A DNA stretch of 64,000 nucleotides from Bog-159 sp963818855 (lineage in GTDB: Bacteria; Acidobacteriota; Terriglobia; Bryobacterales; Bryobacteraceae): NCBI GenBank assembly GCA_963818855.1, contig CAWFUH010000017.1, positions 911,534 to 975,533 on the forward strand, given 5' to 3'. Within the stretch, counting starts at the first letter, position 1. Every line of letters starts with the position of its first letter. The notes beneath the pieces were generated by a model. It made no database searches. It was not told the DNA's origin and saw only the letters and a program-made list of their open reading frames with translations. Below are positions 17,979 to 26,982 of the stretch, one piece after another. A program made the position numbers and the translations under genes.

Positions 17979-18914
17979 TTACGAGAAGCCTTTCATCAGC
18001 GGCAGCAGATACTTCACGACACCCAACACACCGGGCCCGGCGCACACCAGCATCATGGCCGGCAGAATAAAGAAAAAAATGGGAAAAACCAGTTTCACGC
18101 CGACCTTAGCGGCGCGTTCCTCGGCCTCCTGGCGGCGGCGCACGCGCAGGTGATCGGAATGTTGGCGCAGCGACTCCGCGACGCTGGTGCCGAAGCGGTC
18201 GTTCTGAATCAGGATCGCGGTCAGTTTGCGCAACTCCGGTTCGCCGGAGCGCTCGCCCAGGTTCTTCAACGCGTCCGCGCGCCGCTTACCCGCCCGGATC
18301 TCGAGATTCGTCAGCATGAACTCTTCGGTGAGTTCGCGGTGCGCATTGCGCAATTCCGTGGCGACATATTGGATAGCCTGGTCCAGGCCCAGGCCGGCTT
18401 CCACCGCGATCACCATCAGGTCCAGGGCGTCGGGCAGCGCCAGCCGCAAAATGGTCAAGCGCTTCTTGATGCGCTTTTCCAGCATGAAATTCGGCCCGAT
18501 CCATCCGCCCAGCGCCATGGCCGCCGGAAATACGATGTGCAGCGACGGATTAGCGCTTATGGAATTGCGCAGGAGAAGTCCCATCAGTCCGAAGATCACC
18601 GTGGCCAGCAGGCGGATGCCGTAATAGACCTTCACGGCGTTGTCGGAACGGTAGCCGGCATGCGTCAACATGGTGCGGGTGACCGAGCTGTCGTCGGAGG
18701 ACACCGGCATCAACTCGCCGACCTTCTGAATGAACTTGAACTCCCGCGCCTTGCGCACTTCGGCGTCTTCCTGGTTACCGGCCGTGGGGGCCTCGATTAC
18801 CGGCTCGCCGAGCTGTTCGTAGACCTGGCCGGGCTTGGCGTAACGCTGATAGCCGAAAACGCCGATGGCTCCCATCACCAGCAAGAAGAACGCGACAATC
18901 GCATAAATGGGCAT
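17979..18914 (-). CDS. tadC: Tad pilus inner-membrane platform protein TadC
   Basis: 311 residues. It has an N-terminal membrane helix (YAIVAFFLLVMGAIGVFGY), then the type II secretion F (T2SSF) domain with LRLALPDALDLMVIAVEAGLGLDQAI at mid-protein, EFMLTNLEIRAGKRRADALKNLGER, and two C-terminal helices. With TadB it forms the membrane platform on which the CpaF ATPase drives pilin assembly. The gene follows tadB by three bases. Length and motif order are normal for TadC. Confidence 0.9.
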   Translation of the reverse strand: MPIYAIVAFFLLVMGAIGVFGYQRYAKPGQVYEQLGEPVIEAPTAGNQEDAEVRKAREFKFIQKVGELMPVSSDDSSVTRTMLTHAGYRSDNAVKVYYGIRLLATVIFGLMGLLLRNSISANPSLHIVFPAAMALGGWIGPNFMLEKRIKKRLTILRLALPDALDLMVIAVEAGLGLDQAIQYVATELRNAHRELTEEFMLTNLEIRAGKRRADALKNLGERSGEPELRKLTAILIQNDRFGTSVAESLRQHSDHLRVRRRQEAEERAAKVGVKLVFPIFFFILPAMMLVCAGPGVLGVVKYLLPLMKGFS

Positions 18915-18917
18915 GGG

Positions 18918-19886
18918 TTATACCTTGATCTTGATGATGCGCCGGATGAAATAATTGCCCAGCAGCACGGATACGCCCGCGCCTATGATCAGATACTTCC
19001 CATCCGGGTCCTTGGCCATTCCCTGCAGATACCCGGGTGCCACCGCCAGCAGCAGAAAGGCCGTCACCACAGGCAGGATGGTCAGGATCAAGCCGGTCAA
19101 CCGTCCGTGCGCGCTGGCCGCTTTCACTTCTCCTTTCAAGCGAAACCGCTCGCGGATGACATGCGCCAGGCGGCCCAGAATCTCGTTGAGATTGCCGCCC
19201 GTCTGGCGCTGCAGCATCACCGTGGAGGTGAAGAATTTAAAATCGAGCAGCGGCACGCGCGTAGTCAGGTTATTCAGGGCGGCGCCCATAGGAGCGCCCA
19301 GGTTGATTTCGTTGAAGACCGTGCGCAGTTCGGTGGAGAGCGGTTCGGGCACGTGCTCGCCTACCATGGAGAGGCTGATCATGAAGGCGTGGCCGGCTCG
19401 CACTGAACGGGCCATGAAGTCGAGCGCTTCCGGGAACTGCTCCTCAAGGGCATCCAACCGCTTACTCCGCTTCTTGCGCACGAAAAAATAGGGAATTGAC
19501 GCGGTGGCAATCGCCAGCGGCAACGCAGTTAGAAATCCGTTCACCAGGACTGGAAAACGCAGTCCAACGAGAAGTCCGGGCAGGGCCGCGGCCGCGCTCG
19601 CCATGAACAGCGTGGAGGGCGTCCAACTGAGCCCCGATTGCTTGAGCGTGGTTTGCAGATGACTCGACAGGTTCATCGAATGCAGCAGTTTAGCGAAGCC
19701 GGCGACTTCCGGCTGAATGTCCCTCAAAAGCTTGGTTACCGGCAACGGGCGGGCGCCCGCGACGGTCTGCAGCATATCTTTGACGATCTTTTGCCGGTGC
19801 TGCTGGCTGTACAGAAAGCCGAACACGGCAATGGCCATGACGATGGCGAAGACCAGAAGAAAGATGCCTGCCATCAGAAGTGACAT
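18918..19886 (-). CDS. tadB: Tad pilus inner-membrane platform protein TadB
   Basis: 322 residues: N-terminal membrane helix (LLVFAIVMAIAVFGFLY), then a T2SSF domain (EEQFPEALDFMARSVRAGHAFMISL, ELRTVFNEINLGAPMGAALNNL, RQTGGNLNEILGRLAHVIRER), then C-terminal helices (GLILTILPVVTAFLLLAV). The gene begins three bases after the cpaF stop, in the usual cpaF-tadB-tadC order, and acts with TadC as the polytopic base of the Tad machine. Confidence 0.92.
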   Translation of the reverse strand: MSLLMAGIFLLVFAIVMAIAVFGFLYSQQHRQKIVKDMLQTVAGARPLPVTKLLRDIQPEVAGFAKLLHSMNLSSHLQTTLKQSGLSWTPSTLFMASAAAALPGLLVGLRFPVLVNGFLTALPLAIATASIPYFFVRKKRSKRLDALEEQFPEALDFMARSVRAGHAFMISLSMVGEHVPEPLSTELRTVFNEINLGAPMGAALNNLTTRVPLLDFKFFTSTVMLQRQTGGNLNEILGRLAHVIRERFRLKGEVKAASAHGRLTGLILTILPVVTAFLLLAVAPGYLQGMAKDPDGKYLIIGAGVSVLLGNYFIRRIIKIKV

Positions 19887-19889
19887 ATG

Positions 19890-21251
19890 CTAATTGATCT
19901 CCACGATCGTCTGAAACAGCGAGGCCGGGAGTTGGATGCCGCACGCCTTGATGCGCTCGTAAGCGCGCGGGCGAATGCCGGTGGCGCGGAAACGTCCGGT
20001 GACATGGCCATCTTCGGCCACGCCGCTTTTCTCGAATAGAAAGATATCCTGCAACGTGATGGTGTCCACTTCCATACCGGTCACTTCGGTCAAGTGCGTG
20101 ACGCGGCGGGTGCCATCGCTGAAGCGTGACACCTGCACCACCAGGTCGATGGCGGCGGATATCTGCTGGCGGATGGCGCGTACACCCATATTGGAGTTGC
20201 CCATGCCCACCATCACTTCCAGGCGCGACATGGCGTCGCGCGGGTTGTTGGAGTGGACCGTGGTCAGCGAGCCATCGTGACCCGTGTTCATGGCCTGCAG
20301 CATGTCCAGCGCTTCCTCGCCGCGGCACTCACCGACGATGATGCGGTCGGGACGCATACGAAGGGCGTTGATGACCAGGTCGCGGATGCGCACAGCGCCC
20401 TGCCCTTCCACATTGGGCGGGCGGGTTTCCATGCGCGCCACGTGCGTCTGCTGCAAGCGCAGCTCGGCCGCGTCTTCGATGGTGACGATGCGCTCGTCTT
20501 CCGGGATATAGCTCGAGAGCACATTCAGCAGGGTGGTTTTTCCGGCGCCGGTGCCGCCGCAGATCAGAATGTTCAGGCGTGCGCGCACGGCCGCGCGCAG
20601 CATCTCCAGCATGCCGTCGGTAAGCGTGAGGCGCGCCACCAGGTCTTTGCCGTGCATCAGGCTCTTGCCGAATCGCCGGATGGAAAGCAGCGGTCCATCC
20701 ACCGCAATGGGGGGAATAGCCGCGTTCACGCGCGAGCCATCCGGAAGGCGGGCATCCACCAGGGGCGAGGATTCGTCTACGCGCCGCCCGACCCGGGAAA
20801 CGATCTTCTCGATGATCCGCAGCAGGTGCGCGTTATCCTTGAATTCCACCGGCGTGCGGAACAGTTTGCCGTTGCGCTCGATGTAGACCAGACGCGGCGT
20901 GGTCACCAGAATGTCCGATACCGTGGGGTCCTGCAGCAAAGGCTCCAGCGGACCGAGTCCGAAGACCTCGTCCAGAACCTCTTCCACCACGCGCTCTTTT
21001 TCGAGCAGGCTGAGCGGTGTTTTCTCTTCTTCGAGCAGCTTGGCGACCGCGCCACGTACTTCCGTGCGGACGCGCTCGCCGCCCAGAGTCGCCAGTGCTT
21101 CCAGGTTGATGCGGTCCAGCAGCTTGCGGTGAATCGCGAATTTCAACTCCTGGTGTTCCAGGGCGGCGCGATCCTGCGTGAACAGCCGGCTGACCCAGCC
21201 CGCTTCCTTTTCACCGTTTTTCGTTAGCGATCCGTTTATGGTCGTAGCCAC
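19890..21251 (-). CDS. cpaF: Tad pilus assembly ATPase CpaF/TadA
   Basis: 453 residues, the usual size. An N-terminal all-alpha region precedes the secretion ATPase core: PLVDARLPDGSRVNAAIPP, Walker A GGTGAGKTTLLN near residue 235, the Asp-box region VTIEDAAELRLQQTHVARME, Walker B RPDRIIVGECRGEEALDML, and the His-box TGHDGSLTTVHSNNPRDA. It hydrolyses ATP in the cytoplasm to power Flp pilus assembly through TadB/TadC. A palindrome repeat (21269-21310) separates it from cpaE. Confidence 0.95.
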   Translation of the reverse strand: MATTINGSLTKNGEKEAGWVSRLFTQDRAALEHQELKFAIHRKLLDRINLEALATLGGERVRTEVRGAVAKLLEEEKTPLSLLEKERVVEEVLDEVFGLGPLEPLLQDPTVSDILVTTPRLVYIERNGKLFRTPVEFKDNAHLLRIIEKIVSRVGRRVDESSPLVDARLPDGSRVNAAIPPIAVDGPLLSIRRFGKSLMHGKDLVARLTLTDGMLEMLRAAVRARLNILICGGTGAGKTTLLNVLSSYIPEDERIVTIEDAAELRLQQTHVARMETRPPNVEGQGAVRIRDLVINALRMRPDRIIVGECRGEEALDMLQAMNTGHDGSLTTVHSNNPRDAMSRLEVMVGMGNSNMGVRAIRQQISAAIDLVVQVSRFSDGTRRVTHLTEVTGMEVDTITLQDIFLFEKSGVAEDGHVTGRFRATGIRPRAYERIKACGIQLPASLFQTIVEIN

Positions 21252-21268
21252 TTTTATTAAGCTCCCAG

Positions 21269-21310
21269 CGGGTCCTGGAGGACCCGCGCAGACCTGGAGG
21301 TCCGCCCCAC
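21269..21310. repeat. Two-hairpin palindrome array ending CCCCAC, between cpaE and cpaF
   Basis: CGGGTCCTGGAGGACCCG followed by GCAGACCTGGAGGTC and CGCCCCAC. It fills the only sizeable gap inside the tad operon core and could act as an RNA stem-loop between cpaE and cpaF. It belongs to the same structural class as 9441-9482 and 41708-41797. Confidence 0.7.
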
Positions 21311-21311
21311 A

Positions 21312-22466
21312 TTAGCCGAACAAACTGAACTTCTTCTTCTTGGGCTGCTGATCCACGCCCGCCATGCGCATAGCCAATTCCCGGATCTGTTTCCCCAGGA
21401 CGCTGCGTTCCGGCAGCAGTTTGCCGAGTGAATAGCACTCGTGCAACTCCGGATAACTGCTGGGCAGCACCGCGTACACGGGCAATCCCAAAATCTTCTC
21501 GATCTCGCCGGGGGCCAGCTCCGATCGTTTCGGCACGCGGTTCAGAATCAGTTTCAGGCGGTCCCTGCCGTAACCCGCGTCCATCAGGATTTGCAGTACC
21601 TGTTTAGCCTGGTGCAGCGCCGGGACCTCCAGCGTGCTTACCAGGTAAGCCTCATCCATCTCTTCCAGGGCCGCTACGCCCACCCGCGTCAGGCTGCGCC
21701 CCAGGTCGATGAGGGTGAAGTCGTAACAGGACCTCAGGAAGCTGAACAGTTGCCGCAACTGCTCCTGCCGCGGATAGGTTTTGTCGGCGGTGGCGGCCGG
21801 CGCGGCGATGATCTCGACGCCCGGAATGCCGTTCGATACCAGCGCCTTCCAGTAGCTCACATCCATGCGGTGCAGGTTGTTGACGGCGTCCAGGATGGAG
21901 TAGCCGGGCTTGGCTTTGGTCAGAAAGCCAATCAGCCCGGCGTCCAGATCCAGATCCGCCAGCAAAACCTTCTGGCCGCTGCGCCCCAGCTCCACGGCCA
22001 GGTGGCACACCAGCGTAGTGGCGCCGCAGCCGCCCTTCGAAGAAAAGAAGCCCACGGTGCGGCCGCCCCAACGCATGCCGCTGTGGCGCCGTCCGTCGGT
22101 AGCGCGGCGTTCCAGCGCGCCGCGCAGGGACGACTCGATCGGCGGATAAACATACTCGTTTACGCCGGCACGCATGGCGCTCAGGATGGCGTCCGGATCG
22201 GGCGAAATGTGCAGAGCCACGATGGTGGCATCCGGCGCCTTAGCCCGGATCATGGGAACCAGTTCGCTCAAAGGCTCCTTGGCCAAGGCCACGTCCAGCA
22301 GCACGACCTCCGGACGCAGGCGTTCCAGCCGCTCCAAAAAGGAGCCGATGGTGGACATGTCCTGATGCTCGATGACCGGGCGCAAGGGCAAGTTCGGCAA
22401 GCAGCTCTGAACTTCGTCCCAGAGCTGCTTGGTTTCGATTGCCAGGCCTAGCGTCAGCGAATACAT
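21312..22466 (-). CDS. cpaE: Tad pilus localisation protein CpaE/TadZ
   Basis: 384 residues. Residues 1-120 form a receiver-like domain (VVLLDVALAKEPLSELVPMIRAKAPD), atypical in its acceptor pocket as usual for CpaE. From residue 135 a MinD/ParA-type ATPase follows: deviant Walker A FFSSKGGCGATTLV, then LLADLDLDAGLIGFLT and DFTLIDLGRSL. The C-terminal KKKKFSLFG is a basic tail. CpaE/TadZ positions the Tad apparatus at the cell pole. It lies three bases after cpaC and before cpaF. Confidence 0.9.
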   Translation of the reverse strand: MYSLTLGLAIETKQLWDEVQSCLPNLPLRPVIEHQDMSTIGSFLERLERLRPEVVLLDVALAKEPLSELVPMIRAKAPDATIVALHISPDPDAILSAMRAGVNEYVYPPIESSLRGALERRATDGRRHSGMRWGGRTVGFFSSKGGCGATTLVCHLAVELGRSGQKVLLADLDLDAGLIGFLTKAKPGYSILDAVNNLHRMDVSYWKALVSNGIPGVEIIAAPAATADKTYPRQEQLRQLFSFLRSCYDFTLIDLGRSLTRVGVAALEEMDEAYLVSTLEVPALHQAKQVLQILMDAGYGRDRLKLILNRVPKRSELAPGEIEKILGLPVYAVLPSSYPELHECYSLGKLLPERSVLGKQIRELAMRMAGVDQQPKKKKFSLFG

Positions 22467-22469
22467 GGC

Positions 22470-24059
22470 TCAGTGCCCTGATCCCGATCCCGAAGCAGCG
22501 GGCGCGGGGGCGGTCGCGCCGGGTGGCGCACTTGCGGCTGGGGGTGCGGGTGTCCCGGGGCCGGCCTGCCCGCCCGCCGGATTCATCATCAGCGGCAGCA
22601 GCAGAGTCGGCTGTCCGCTGCCGGGCACCGGTCCTTGCTCCTTCTGCTGTATTTGCTGCAACTCCTCGAGCGGCAGGGTTTCGCGCTGCGGTTTTACCGG
22701 CACCGGGCCGGTGACATCTACACCGGGATTGCGCGGCGCTTCCTTCAGCGTGTCCTTCAGGAACGGCTTGATCATGGGCACGTCCGGCCGCGGCTGTCCG
22801 GCCGGAATGGGCCGCACCAGTTCCGGCGTCACCATGATGAGCAGCTCTTCGTTGCTCTTGGTACGCGTGCGGCTCTGGAACAGCTTGCCCAGCAGCGGAA
22901 TGTCTCCCAAAGCCGGAATCTTGTCGATGGTCTCGTTGAAGGTGTTGTTCAGCAATCCTGCGATGGCGAAGCTCTGGCCGTTATCCAGCTCGATCTCGGT
23001 TTGCACCTTGCGCGTGTCGAGCGCGGGAACTGTAAATCCATTCAGCACGATTCCATTCGAGTAATCGAGCGTGCTGACTTCGGGCGCTACCTGCAGACGG
23101 ATGGTGCCGCGCGGCGTGATGGTGGGCAGGAAATTCAACTTCACGCCGAATTCCCGGAATTGGATGGTGACCGCGCCGACGTTCGCTCCGCCTTGCACCA
23201 CCGGGACCGGAAACTCGCCGCCCGAAATAAAGCTGGCCGCCTTGCCGTTCATAGCCAGCACGTTCGGCTCCGCCAGCATCTGCAGCAGGTTCTTGGCTTC
23301 CAGCGCTTCGATCAAGGCGCCCAGATTCAGGTCCGAGCGGTACAGAAAAATATTCAGGGCATTCGATATGGTGGCGGAGACCGGCGAGCCGGGACTGGGA
23401 ACCAACACGTTTGCGGGCGGAAACTGCTGCGTGGTGACTGTGCCGAGGGTATTGGCAGCACCCGTACTGAAGACGTTTAAGCCGAGCTGCGAACTGGCAC
23501 TGCGATCCACATCGGCGAAGCGTACTTTCAGCAGGATCTGCGGCTCCTCAGCAGGCGTAACCACATGCAAAAGGTTGACTACCTTTCCCAGCGTGGCGGC
23601 GATGGCCGCGGCGCGATCGGCGCTCACCATGTCCTTGGCCGTGCCATGCAGGAATACAGTATCGCCCTCCAGATATACGCTGACGTCCTGGGCCGGCAAC
23701 TCGCGCGCCAGTTGACCGCGCACATTATCCAGCCGGCTATTGCTGGGCCGCACCGTCAGGTCGAACAGCAGTCGCGGTCCGCCCTGCTGCCAGATGACCA
23801 GCGATGTTTCGCCCGCCATCTTTCCGTTGATCAACACCTCGCGCGGATTCACCGCGACGGCCTCGGCCAGATCGCCGTTGGCCAGTGAAATGCGCTGGAT
23901 GTTCATGGAATTGTCGAGCACCAGCGACTTGCCCACGGTCACCACCAGGGGCGTATTCTGGGATTGCAATTCCACGGCGGAGAGGGCGCCGGCTCCCGCC
24001 AATATTGCGATTAAGCTACGCGTCACGGCCTGATGATGAAGCATGCGTTCGCGTGACAC
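22470..24059 (-). CDS. cpaC: Tad pilus outer-membrane secretin CpaC/RcpA
   Basis: 529 residues with a signal-like N-terminus (SLIAILAGAGALSAVELQ). The N-domain carries the pilus-assembly pattern VTVGKSLVLDN and NPREVLINGKMAGETSLVIWQQ; a BON-like segment follows (GTAKDMVSADRAAAIAATLG). The secretin core includes LLQMLAEPNVLAMNGKAASFISGGEFPVPV, VQGGANVGAVTIQFREFGVKLNFLPT and LDNGQSFAIAGLLNN. The tail is proline, glutamine and alanine rich. It forms the outer-membrane pore of the Tad pilus. It directly follows cpaB. Confidence 0.93.
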   Translation of the reverse strand: MSRERMLHHQAVTRSLIAILAGAGALSAVELQSQNTPLVVTVGKSLVLDNSMNIQRISLANGDLAEAVAVNPREVLINGKMAGETSLVIWQQGGPRLLFDLTVRPSNSRLDNVRGQLARELPAQDVSVYLEGDTVFLHGTAKDMVSADRAAAIAATLGKVVNLLHVVTPAEEPQILLKVRFADVDRSASSQLGLNVFSTGAANTLGTVTTQQFPPANVLVPSPGSPVSATISNALNIFLYRSDLNLGALIEALEAKNLLQMLAEPNVLAMNGKAASFISGGEFPVPVVQGGANVGAVTIQFREFGVKLNFLPTITPRGTIRLQVAPEVSTLDYSNGIVLNGFTVPALDTRKVQTEIELDNGQSFAIAGLLNNTFNETIDKIPALGDIPLLGKLFQSRTRTKSNEELLIMVTPELVRPIPAGQPRPDVPMIKPFLKDTLKEAPRNPGVDVTGPVPVKPQRETLPLEELQQIQQKEQGPVPGSGQPTLLLPLMMNPAGGQAGPGTPAPPAASAPPGATAPAPAASGSGSGH

Positions 24060-24060
24060 G

Positions 24061-24954
24061 TTATTTAACCTCCGGCGTAGTGTCGAATTTCGTTTCGGTC
24101 TTGCGGTTGCCGTTGATGACTTCCATGACGAAGGTCTGGCGCATGGGCGGCGCTGGTTTCACTTCCGGCGCGGGCGGCGGCGGCACCGGTTTAGCCGCCA
24201 CCTTCACGTATACCTTTTGCGGATCGGGCCGCTTCTTGGGCCCGTTGATGGCGAACAGTTCCACCACCGCCGTGCCGGGCGTCTTGGCCACTTGCGTATC
24301 CAGCGGATTCCGCAGCACCAACTGGATGGTGGTCTGGTTGCTCGCCAGGCTGAGCATCTCGGCCTGCTCGGGCGTGACCAGCAGGTTCACCACACCCACC
24401 CCCAGCGGCTTGCCTTCGTTGTCCTTTTTGAAATCCTGTCCAGCGGAAAGCACTTCGATATTCTGCAGCAGCGTGCGTGTCAGGCTGCCTTGCATTGCCG
24501 CGCCCTGACCCGGCGGGCTGCCGGAGATGAGCACGTCCACACGCATGCCGGGCACTACGAATCCGGCCACGCCTACCACGTCGTTGACGCGCACGGCCAC
24601 CGCGCGCATACCCGAGGGGATCATGGCTGCCAGGCCGCCGCCCGCACCTTTGGGAGCCAGCCGGTTTTCGAGGATGGGTTCGCCTTCGTATATGGTGGTG
24701 GTGACGCCGCGCCCGATGATGTCTTCCCGCTTCAGCACCGCGTTAGGCGGCAGCGTGCCGGACCAGGGGGCGTCTTTCACGTCGGGATCTTTGATGATGA
24801 CGCCCAGTTCCAGGTTCTTGGCCGCTATCAGCGCCTTGGCCGTAGGCGCGGCTTGCGCGGTCGGATGGTTGACCGTCAATCTATACAGCAGCAGACTGGC
24901 GCAGCCGGCCACCAGGAATGCGAATACCAATACCGAGATTAATCGCTGGTTCAT
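24061..24954 (-). CDS. cpaB: Tad pilus assembly protein CpaB/RcpC
   Basis: 297 residues: one N-terminal membrane helix (RLISVLVFAFLVAGCASLLL), then a SAF domain (AKALIAAKNLELGVIIKDPDVK ... NAVLKREDIIGRGVTTTIYEGEPIL) and the RcpC domain (GMRAVAVRVNDVVGVAGFVVPGMRVDVLI, TLLQNIEVLSAGQ, VTPEQAEMLSLASNQTTIQLVLRNP). CpaB/RcpC is periplasmic and supports secretin function and pilin stability. The proline-rich C-terminus (KPVPPPPAPEVKPAPP) is a local elaboration. It follows flp after a stem-loop. Confidence 0.92.
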   Translation of the reverse strand: MNQRLISVLVFAFLVAGCASLLLYRLTVNHPTAQAAPTAKALIAAKNLELGVIIKDPDVKDAPWSGTLPPNAVLKREDIIGRGVTTTIYEGEPILENRLAPKGAGGGLAAMIPSGMRAVAVRVNDVVGVAGFVVPGMRVDVLISGSPPGQGAAMQGSLTRTLLQNIEVLSAGQDFKKDNEGKPLGVGVVNLLVTPEQAEMLSLASNQTTIQLVLRNPLDTQVAKTPGTAVVELFAINGPKKRPDPQKVYVKVAAKPVPPPPAPEVKPAPPMRQTFVMEVINGNRKTETKFDTTPEVK

Positions 24955-25049
24955 CTATTTCCTCAATTCGTTTTTTCATTGTTATTCCGGCCGCGGGAGC
25001 TCACGCCCGCGCCTACCGATTCTCTCGAGCGGCGCCACAGTTCAAGCGG

Positions 25050-25077
25050 CAGGAGCGCCCCGGTAAAGGCGCTCCTG
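25050..25077 (-). promoter_or_regulatory. Ten-base-pair stem-loop between flp and cpaB
   Basis: CAGGAGCGCC and GGCGCTCCTG pair perfectly around an eight-base loop, 15 bases past the flp stop. There is no T tract on the minus strand, so it is more likely an RNA-stabilising or attenuating element that keeps pilin mRNA in excess of the assembly genes than a full terminator. Confidence 0.5.
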
Positions 25078-25091
25078 ACGCCGTTTTGCTT

Positions 25092-25286
25092 CTAGCTGCC
25101 GGCCGAAGCGGCGCTGGCCGCTTGGCTCAAGCTGATGTTGGTCGTGCTCCAGATCTTGCTGATGCTGGTGCCCGAGCTGATAAAAAGGGCCGCCGATGCC
25201 AGGGCCACGAAAGCCATAAGCAGCGTATACTCGATCAGGTCCTGGCCTTGATCGTCGTTCCACAGGTTGCGCAATAACGTCGTCAT
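25092..25286 (-). CDS. flp: Flp/Fap type IVb pilin
   Basis: 64 residues with the Flp hallmark GQDLIEYTLL: a short leader (MTTLLRNLWNDDQG) is cut after the glycine, then the E-Y pair and a hydrophobic helix (LLMAFVALASAALFIS) follow, with a polar serine/alanine-rich tail. GGAGA lies upstream of the ATG. It is the first gene of the tad operon, as expected for the major pilin. The prepilin peptidase (CpaA/TadV) that should process it is not in this window. Confidence 0.92.
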   Translation of the reverse strand: MTTLLRNLWNDDQGQDLIEYTLLMAFVALASAALFISSGTSISKIWSTTNISLSQAASAASAGS

Positions 25287-25301
25287 TGTTCGTTCTTTCT
25301 C

Positions 25302-26975
25302 CTAGGTTTTGGTTTTGGTGATCGTCCGATCACTGGGTTGTTTACTCGTGATCTCACGATCACGATCCTTCCCGCCAAGATCAGCGGCGGAAACTGGGGA
25401 GCCTCCCGTACGAGCGGCCGTACGGAAAACAATGGCATCGCCGTCGTCGTAGACGACATGCCATCGGCTGGATTCCTTGAGTGCGCCGGCCAGCGGCGCA
25501 TCGGTGGGCAGTAGCACGGTGTCCACACCGTATTTATCCAAATGCTGCTGCCAGTTGTACTTGACACTTACAATCTCGAGGTATTGGTCCACGAATTTCG
25601 AACCATAGAAATCGCTGCGGCCATCGATAAAGACCTGGCTCTGGGGATACAGGTTATAGATCAGAAAATCGCCCCACTGGTCCGACGTGAAGATGCGGCT
25701 GTGGGCCGCCGAGCCGCCCAGACTCTCGAGCGCCTTGGCCGGAAACTCCTTGGCGTCGAACCGCGCGCGGAAATTCGCCGGCGGCGCGGGGGCGTACAGG
25801 ATGGCGGTGACCAGCGCGACGGCGGCGGCGCTCAACAGGTGCGTGCGCCAGGCGCCTTCCAAGCTGCCGAGGGACTCGCCCATGCCGGCGAGCGCTTTTG
25901 CCAGGTTGCGCAGCCATTGGGACACCGGCGCATCCTCCAGCATTTTGAACCATTCCGTGACTGCCAGCGCCAGTACCGGCGCGGCGACGATCCCGAAAAT
26001 CGGAATATTGCGCGATGCGATCAGGCCGATATGCGCAAAAAACACCAGCAGCAGGCACTCGGTGAAACGCATCCGCCGCAGATGCCACAGGCAAGCCCCG
26101 CCGCCCACCAGCAGCAGGATTTCGAAATAGCGCGCGGCCGGATTCTGGAAACTGATGGGCAGCATCTCCTGAATGTGCTCGCGCTGGAAAGAATCCGTCA
26201 GGTAGCTCCAGATATGTACGTGCAGATGGTAGGTATATGGTCCGATCAGGCTGGCCGCCAGGCAGGCCAGCGCACAGACCCCGTACGGCAACATCCGCCG
26301 GATGGCCGGCATCCAGGCGCCCGGCCGGCCGTCGCACAGCCCGCTGGCCAGTTCACCGGCGCCATACAACCCCAGCAGGACGATGCCGATAAACCATCCG
26401 CCGTGCAAATTGGTCCAGAGCACGGTCAGCACCGGCAGGCACCACAGCAAGCGCGCACTTTGGTTTTCCCGTACCCGCTCCCGTACCCGCTCGATGATGG
26501 TGTAGAACACGGCCGTAAACAGCAGAGTGAACAGGTGCGGCCGCGCCAGAAAATGAATGGAAGAGCTGGCCACGGCCAGAAAAGTGAGCGCCATGGCGAT
26601 CAGCGGATTGCCCGACTTGCGGAACGCCAGGCGGAAAACCAGCGCGGAAGTCAGCGAGATGACCAGGGCGCTGGCCACCACCACCGCGGCCATACCCCAG
26701 TGCTGGTGCAGCCAGGCGAAGATCACATCCCACAGCCACTCCCAGGCAAACCACGGCTGTCCGGTTTTGGTATATGAAAACAGATCCGTGTGGGGCACGC
26801 GTCCGTGGCTCAGGATCCACTCGCCCGTACGCACGTGCCACCCGGTGTCGCCATCGCCCAGCAGGGTTTTGGCGCCGCGCATGCCTTCGAAAATAAAAAT
26901 GAGGGGCATTAGAAATGCGAAATCCGTCATGGAAGGCAGAAACCGGAGCACCGGACTGGTTTTGGTATTCGACAT
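25302..26975 (-). CDS. Multi-pass membrane protein, GT-C-like
   Basis: 557 residues with about twelve hydrophobic segments in the first 400 and a soluble C-terminal part of about 130 residues (SRIFTSDQWGDFLIYNLYPQSQVFIDGRSDFYGSKFVDQYLEI). The first loop, DGDTGWHVRTGEWILSHGRVP, has acidic residues placed as in GT-C glycosyltransferases such as ArnT/oligosaccharyltransferase-like proteins, and DVIFAWL and HFLARPHLF follow. Related acidobacterial proteins are unannotated. It lies just upstream of flp on the same strand (15 bases) and may share transcription, so a link to pilin glycosylation is possible but unproven. Confidence 0.65.
   Translation of the reverse strand: MSNTKTSPVLRFLPSMTDFAFLMPLIFIFEGMRGAKTLLGDGDTGWHVRTGEWILSHGRVPHTDLFSYTKTGQPWFAWEWLWDVIFAWLHQHWGMAAVVVASALVISLTSALVFRLAFRKSGNPLIAMALTFLAVASSSIHFLARPHLFTLLFTAVFYTIIERVRERVRENQSARLLWCLPVLTVLWTNLHGGWFIGIVLLGLYGAGELASGLCDGRPGAWMPAIRRMLPYGVCALACLAASLIGPYTYHLHVHIWSYLTDSFQREHIQEMLPISFQNPAARYFEILLLVGGGACLWHLRRMRFTECLLLVFFAHIGLIASRNIPIFGIVAAPVLALAVTEWFKMLEDAPVSQWLRNLAKALAGMGESLGSLEGAWRTHLLSAAAVALVTAILYAPAPPANFRARFDAKEFPAKALESLGGSAAHSRIFTSDQWGDFLIYNLYPQSQVFIDGRSDFYGSKFVDQYLEIVSVKYNWQQHLDKYGVDTVLLPTDAPLAGALKESSRWHVVYDDGDAIVFRTAARTGGSPVSAADLGGKDRDREITSKQPSDRTITKTKT
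25318..25368. repeat. Pair of GATC-rich hairpins in the 3' codons of the GT-C-like gene
   Basis: GTGATCGTCCGATCAC and CGTGATCTCACGATCACG are two adjacent dyads of the same GATCAC/GTGATC words, 30-70 bases upstream of flp. They may be a small repeat or a transcript-processing site. Confidence 0.4.
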
Positions 26976-26982
26976 GGCTGCT

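Noticed and set aside
17958..19406. 482-codon plus-strand frame opposite tadC and tadB
   Set aside because: The minus strand encodes well-conserved TadC/TadB; the plus frame is a GC-rich shadow.
20253..22451. Long plus-strand frames opposite cpaF and cpaE
   Set aside because: Walker motifs and other family features are all on the minus strand; these frames are histidine/glutamine-rich antisense shadows.
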